Shown here piece by piece: positions 62,532 through 64,000 of a DNA stretch of 64,000 bases. The first letter of the stretch is position 1. Every line of letters starts with the position of its first letter. Below the pieces are notes generated by a model. It did not search any database. It had not been told where the DNA came from and saw only the letters and a list, made by a program, of their open reading frames with translations. The translations under genes were made by a program, and so were the position numbers. This DNA is from Rodentibacter heidelbergensis (GTDB lineage: Bacteria > Pseudomonadota > Gammaproteobacteria > Enterobacterales > Pasteurellaceae). The DNA lies in contig NZ_MLHH01000027.1 of NCBI RefSeq assembly GCF_002000125.1, positions 1 through 64,000 on the forward strand. Direction: 5' to 3'.

Positions 62532-63722
62532 ATGATAAAAGATCCTTTTGAAGAATATATTCGACATATTGATGCCAGTAAAAAAGAAAAGGGCTACGCA
62601 TGGCAAACAGCCATTGGTTTGCAAGATATTGATGGATTAAAACCTTCCCGTTATTTAATTGATACCGCAATTAAAAATATTGAAGGTGAGATCACCATTG
62701 ATACGGCAGAGCATTGGATAACACAATATTATGAGCAAAATCCGGTATCGCAAGATGAAAACCGCACAGAGGAAGCCGACAAAGTGGCAGTCCGCATTGC
62801 TCGTTTATTATCTGAACCCGCCTTTTCTTTTAATATTCAACAATATCTGTCTATCCATAAATATCTTTTTCATGGTATTTATCCTCACGCAGGTCAAATT
62901 AGAAGCTTCAATATAACTAAAAAAGAGTGGGTGTTAAATGGTGATACTGTTTCTTATGGAAGTGCATTAGAGCTGCGTGAAACCCTGGAATATGACCTGA
63001 TGCAAGAAAAGAAGTTCCGTTATCAAGGACTTTCCATTGATGAAATGATTGAACATTTAGCCTTATTTGTTTCACGATTATGGCAAATTCATGTTTTTGC
63101 TGAAGGAAATACGCGTACCACTGCCGTATTTTTTATTAAGTACTTAAAAACATTAGGTTTTTATGTATCAAATGACAGTTTTGCGGAAAACTCATGGTAT
63201 TTTCGTAATGCCTTGGTGCGGGCAAATTACAATAATGTCGCCAAAGGTATTTATGAAACAAGCAAATATGTTGTGATGTTTCTTCGTAACTTATTACTTA
63301 ATGAGCATCATACTTTAAGCAATCGTCAACTCCATATTCATAGCACAAGTTATCTTATGGCAACACAAGTTCAAAAAGAGCCATTAGCAGTCAATGAAAC
63401 AAGACGAGAGTATAAAAAACAGGACATTCAAGCTAAAAATCAGGACTTTCCTCTCAAAAAACAGGATGCTGATGATAAAAAACAGGACATTGAGCCAATT
63501 TTTTCTCATCTTGTAGCTGAAACAGCACTTTCCGGAAAAACAAAACGAAACATTCAAAGTTTACATCAAGTCGTTAAAAATGAGGTTTTCTCTCGTGCAG
63601 ATGTGATTAAACATCTTAACCTCACCCCTTCTCCCGCTTCTGAGTTACTACGAAAAATGCAGTTAACAGGCATTATCGAAAAGATCAGTGGACAAGGGAA
63701 AGGAAAATATCGATTTGTTTAA
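62532..63722 (+). CDS. Fic-domain protein with C-terminal winged helix
   Basis: This 396-residue protein starts at ATG 62532; an in-frame TTG at 62526 is less likely. The Fic domain (about 85-260) has the helix EEADKVAVRIARLL and IHKYLF..IYPHAGQIR. The catalytic loop is HVFAEGNTRT, with the His, the phosphate-binding Gly-Asn and an Arg. It differs from the HPFxxGNGR consensus by having Thr where Gly is usual. Fic proteins mostly transfer AMP to proteins. A Lys/Gln/Asp-rich linker made of 21-bp tandem repeats follows, then a winged helix (SRADVIKHLNLTPSPASELLRKM). The target is unknown; no antitoxin gene is adjacent. Confidence 0.88.
   Translation: MIKDPFEEYIRHIDASKKEKGYAWQTAIGLQDIDGLKPSRYLIDTAIKNIEGEITIDTAEHWITQYYEQNPVSQDENRTEEADKVAVRIARLLSEPAFSFNIQQYLSIHKYLFHGIYPHAGQIRSFNITKKEWVLNGDTVSYGSALELRETLEYDLMQEKKFRYQGLSIDEMIEHLALFVSRLWQIHVFAEGNTRTTAVFFIKYLKTLGFYVSNDSFAENSWYFRNALVRANYNNVAKGIYETSKYVVMFLRNLLLNEHHTLSNRQLHIHSTSYLMATQVQKEPLAVNETRREYKKQDIQAKNQDFPLKKQDADDKKQDIEPIFSHLVAETALSGKTKRNIQSLHQVVKNEVFSRADVIKHLNLTPSPASELLRKMQLTGIIEKISGQGKGKYRFV
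63414..63497 (+). repeat. four 21-bp tandem repeats inside the Fic gene
   Basis: Four imperfect units beginning AAAAA(A/T)CAGGA, each exactly seven codons, encode KKQDxxx-type heptads between the Fic and winged-helix domains. Copy number could vary without a frameshift. Confidence 0.9.
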
Positions 63723-63776
63723 TTTCCAGTAAATTACTTAGGCATTTCTTGCTATAATTAAAAATCATGAAAAAAC

Positions 63777-63798
63777 GACCGCACTTTTGCGGTCTTTT
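63777..63798 (+). terminator. uptake-signal hairpin after the Fic gene
   Basis: GACCGC (63777-63782) pairs with GCGGTC (63789-63794), then TTTT. The loop is ACTTTT, so one uptake signal forms the left arm and loop. Confidence 0.75.
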
Positions 63799-63892
63799 AC
63801 TTTTGTTAGAAGGAGCATTAAAACAATTCATAAATTTATTGAAAATAATGAATTTGCATAATAACAAGAAATATCTCATTCTATCGTCGTTC

Positions 63893-63908
63893 AGACGTTT
63901 AGCCGTCT
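63893..63908. promoter_or_regulatory. MetJ operator (two met boxes) before metE
   Basis: AGACGTTT-AGCCGTCT matches two tandem AGACGTCT met boxes at 14 of 16 positions. It is 36 bases before the metE start. MetJ with S-adenosylmethionine would repress here. Confidence 0.85.
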
Positions 63909-63943
63909 AAATTAACGACAACATCATAGATGAGGAACTTATT

Positions 63944-64000
63944 ATGACAACATTTCATTTATCCGGTTTTCCACGCGTGGGTGCAAAACGTGAACTTAAA
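63944..64000 (+). CDS. metE: cobalamin-independent methionine synthase, first 19 codons
   Basis: ATG 63944 after GAGGAAC opens MTTFHLSGFPRVGAKRELK, which is the conserved start of MetE. The gene is cut by the right edge. MetE makes methionine from homocysteine with methyltetrahydrofolate triglutamate. The met boxes upstream support the call. Confidence 0.93.
   Translation, partial: MTTFHLSGFPRVGAKRELK

Noticed and set aside
63753-63776. TATAAT before the hairpin at 63777, considered as a short-RNA promoter
   Set aside because: No acceptable -35 at normal spacing, and the transcript would be only about 30 nt.

Overview
The window is a stretch of a Pasteurellaceae chromosome, of the Haemophilus/Aggregatibacter type. 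Three things support this. The 9-base uptake signal AAGTGCGGT (or its complement) recurs dozens of times, inside genes and as inverted pairs between genes. The genome is AT-rich. The gene neighbourhoods are those I recall from Haemophilus influenzae (ygiW-qseBC, pheST-ihfA, xseB-ispA-dxs, sucCD-yciO-rluB-cysB-prmB-smrB, topA beside a LysR gene, mukFEB). I cannot name the species. No rRNA, tRNA, insertion sequence, prophage or CRISPR array was seen.

Region 1 (1-9460) is the only clearly accessory part. It is the 3' end of a CDI-type locus: a giant filamentous-haemagglutinin/CdiA exoprotein open at the left edge, a small lipoprotein gene, a second orphan C-terminal module that shares a 418-bp nearly identical repeat with the full gene, a second lipoprotein gene, and a truncated third lipoprotein. 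The repeats are in direct orientation and in phase, so the layout reads as a toxin-tip replacement cassette. The resident tip looks like a serine alpha/beta-hydrolase, and the likely immunity protein is a lipoprotein.

Region 2 (9461-21360) holds thrS with a tRNA-Thr-anticodon-like operator hairpin, the ygiW-qseBC operon with a QseB-type direct repeat and an intercistronic attenuator-like hairpin, sohB, an OmpA/BamE-like lipoprotein, a fructosamine-kinase-family gene with an altered catalytic motif, and pheS-pheT-ihfA.

Region 3 (21359-30110) holds nlpC, the xseB-ispA-dxs operon divergent from thiI, yvcK, and the moaACDE operon behind a molybdenum-cofactor (Moco) riboswitch.

Region 4 (30173-45210) holds yccA, yfcH-argR divergent from mdh, a CRP-type promoter driving a short terminator-ended transcript (candidate small RNA or comEA leader), an unusually long comEA, sucAB, sucCD, yciO, rluB, cysB, prmB and smrB. 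With mdh, the suc genes give the 2-oxoglutarate to succinate segment and the malate/oxaloacetate step of the TCA cycle.

Region 5 (45379-64000) holds a LysR gene divergent from topA with a symmetric operator-like repeat, a Fur-boxed DUF4198 gene, two tandem ferritins, a roughly 900-bp gene-free stretch, an EamA transporter-sbcB pair, the mukFEB condensin operon, ttcA-tusE (tRNA thiolation), a Fic protein with an internal 21-bp tandem repeat, and the first 19 codons of metE behind a MetJ operator.
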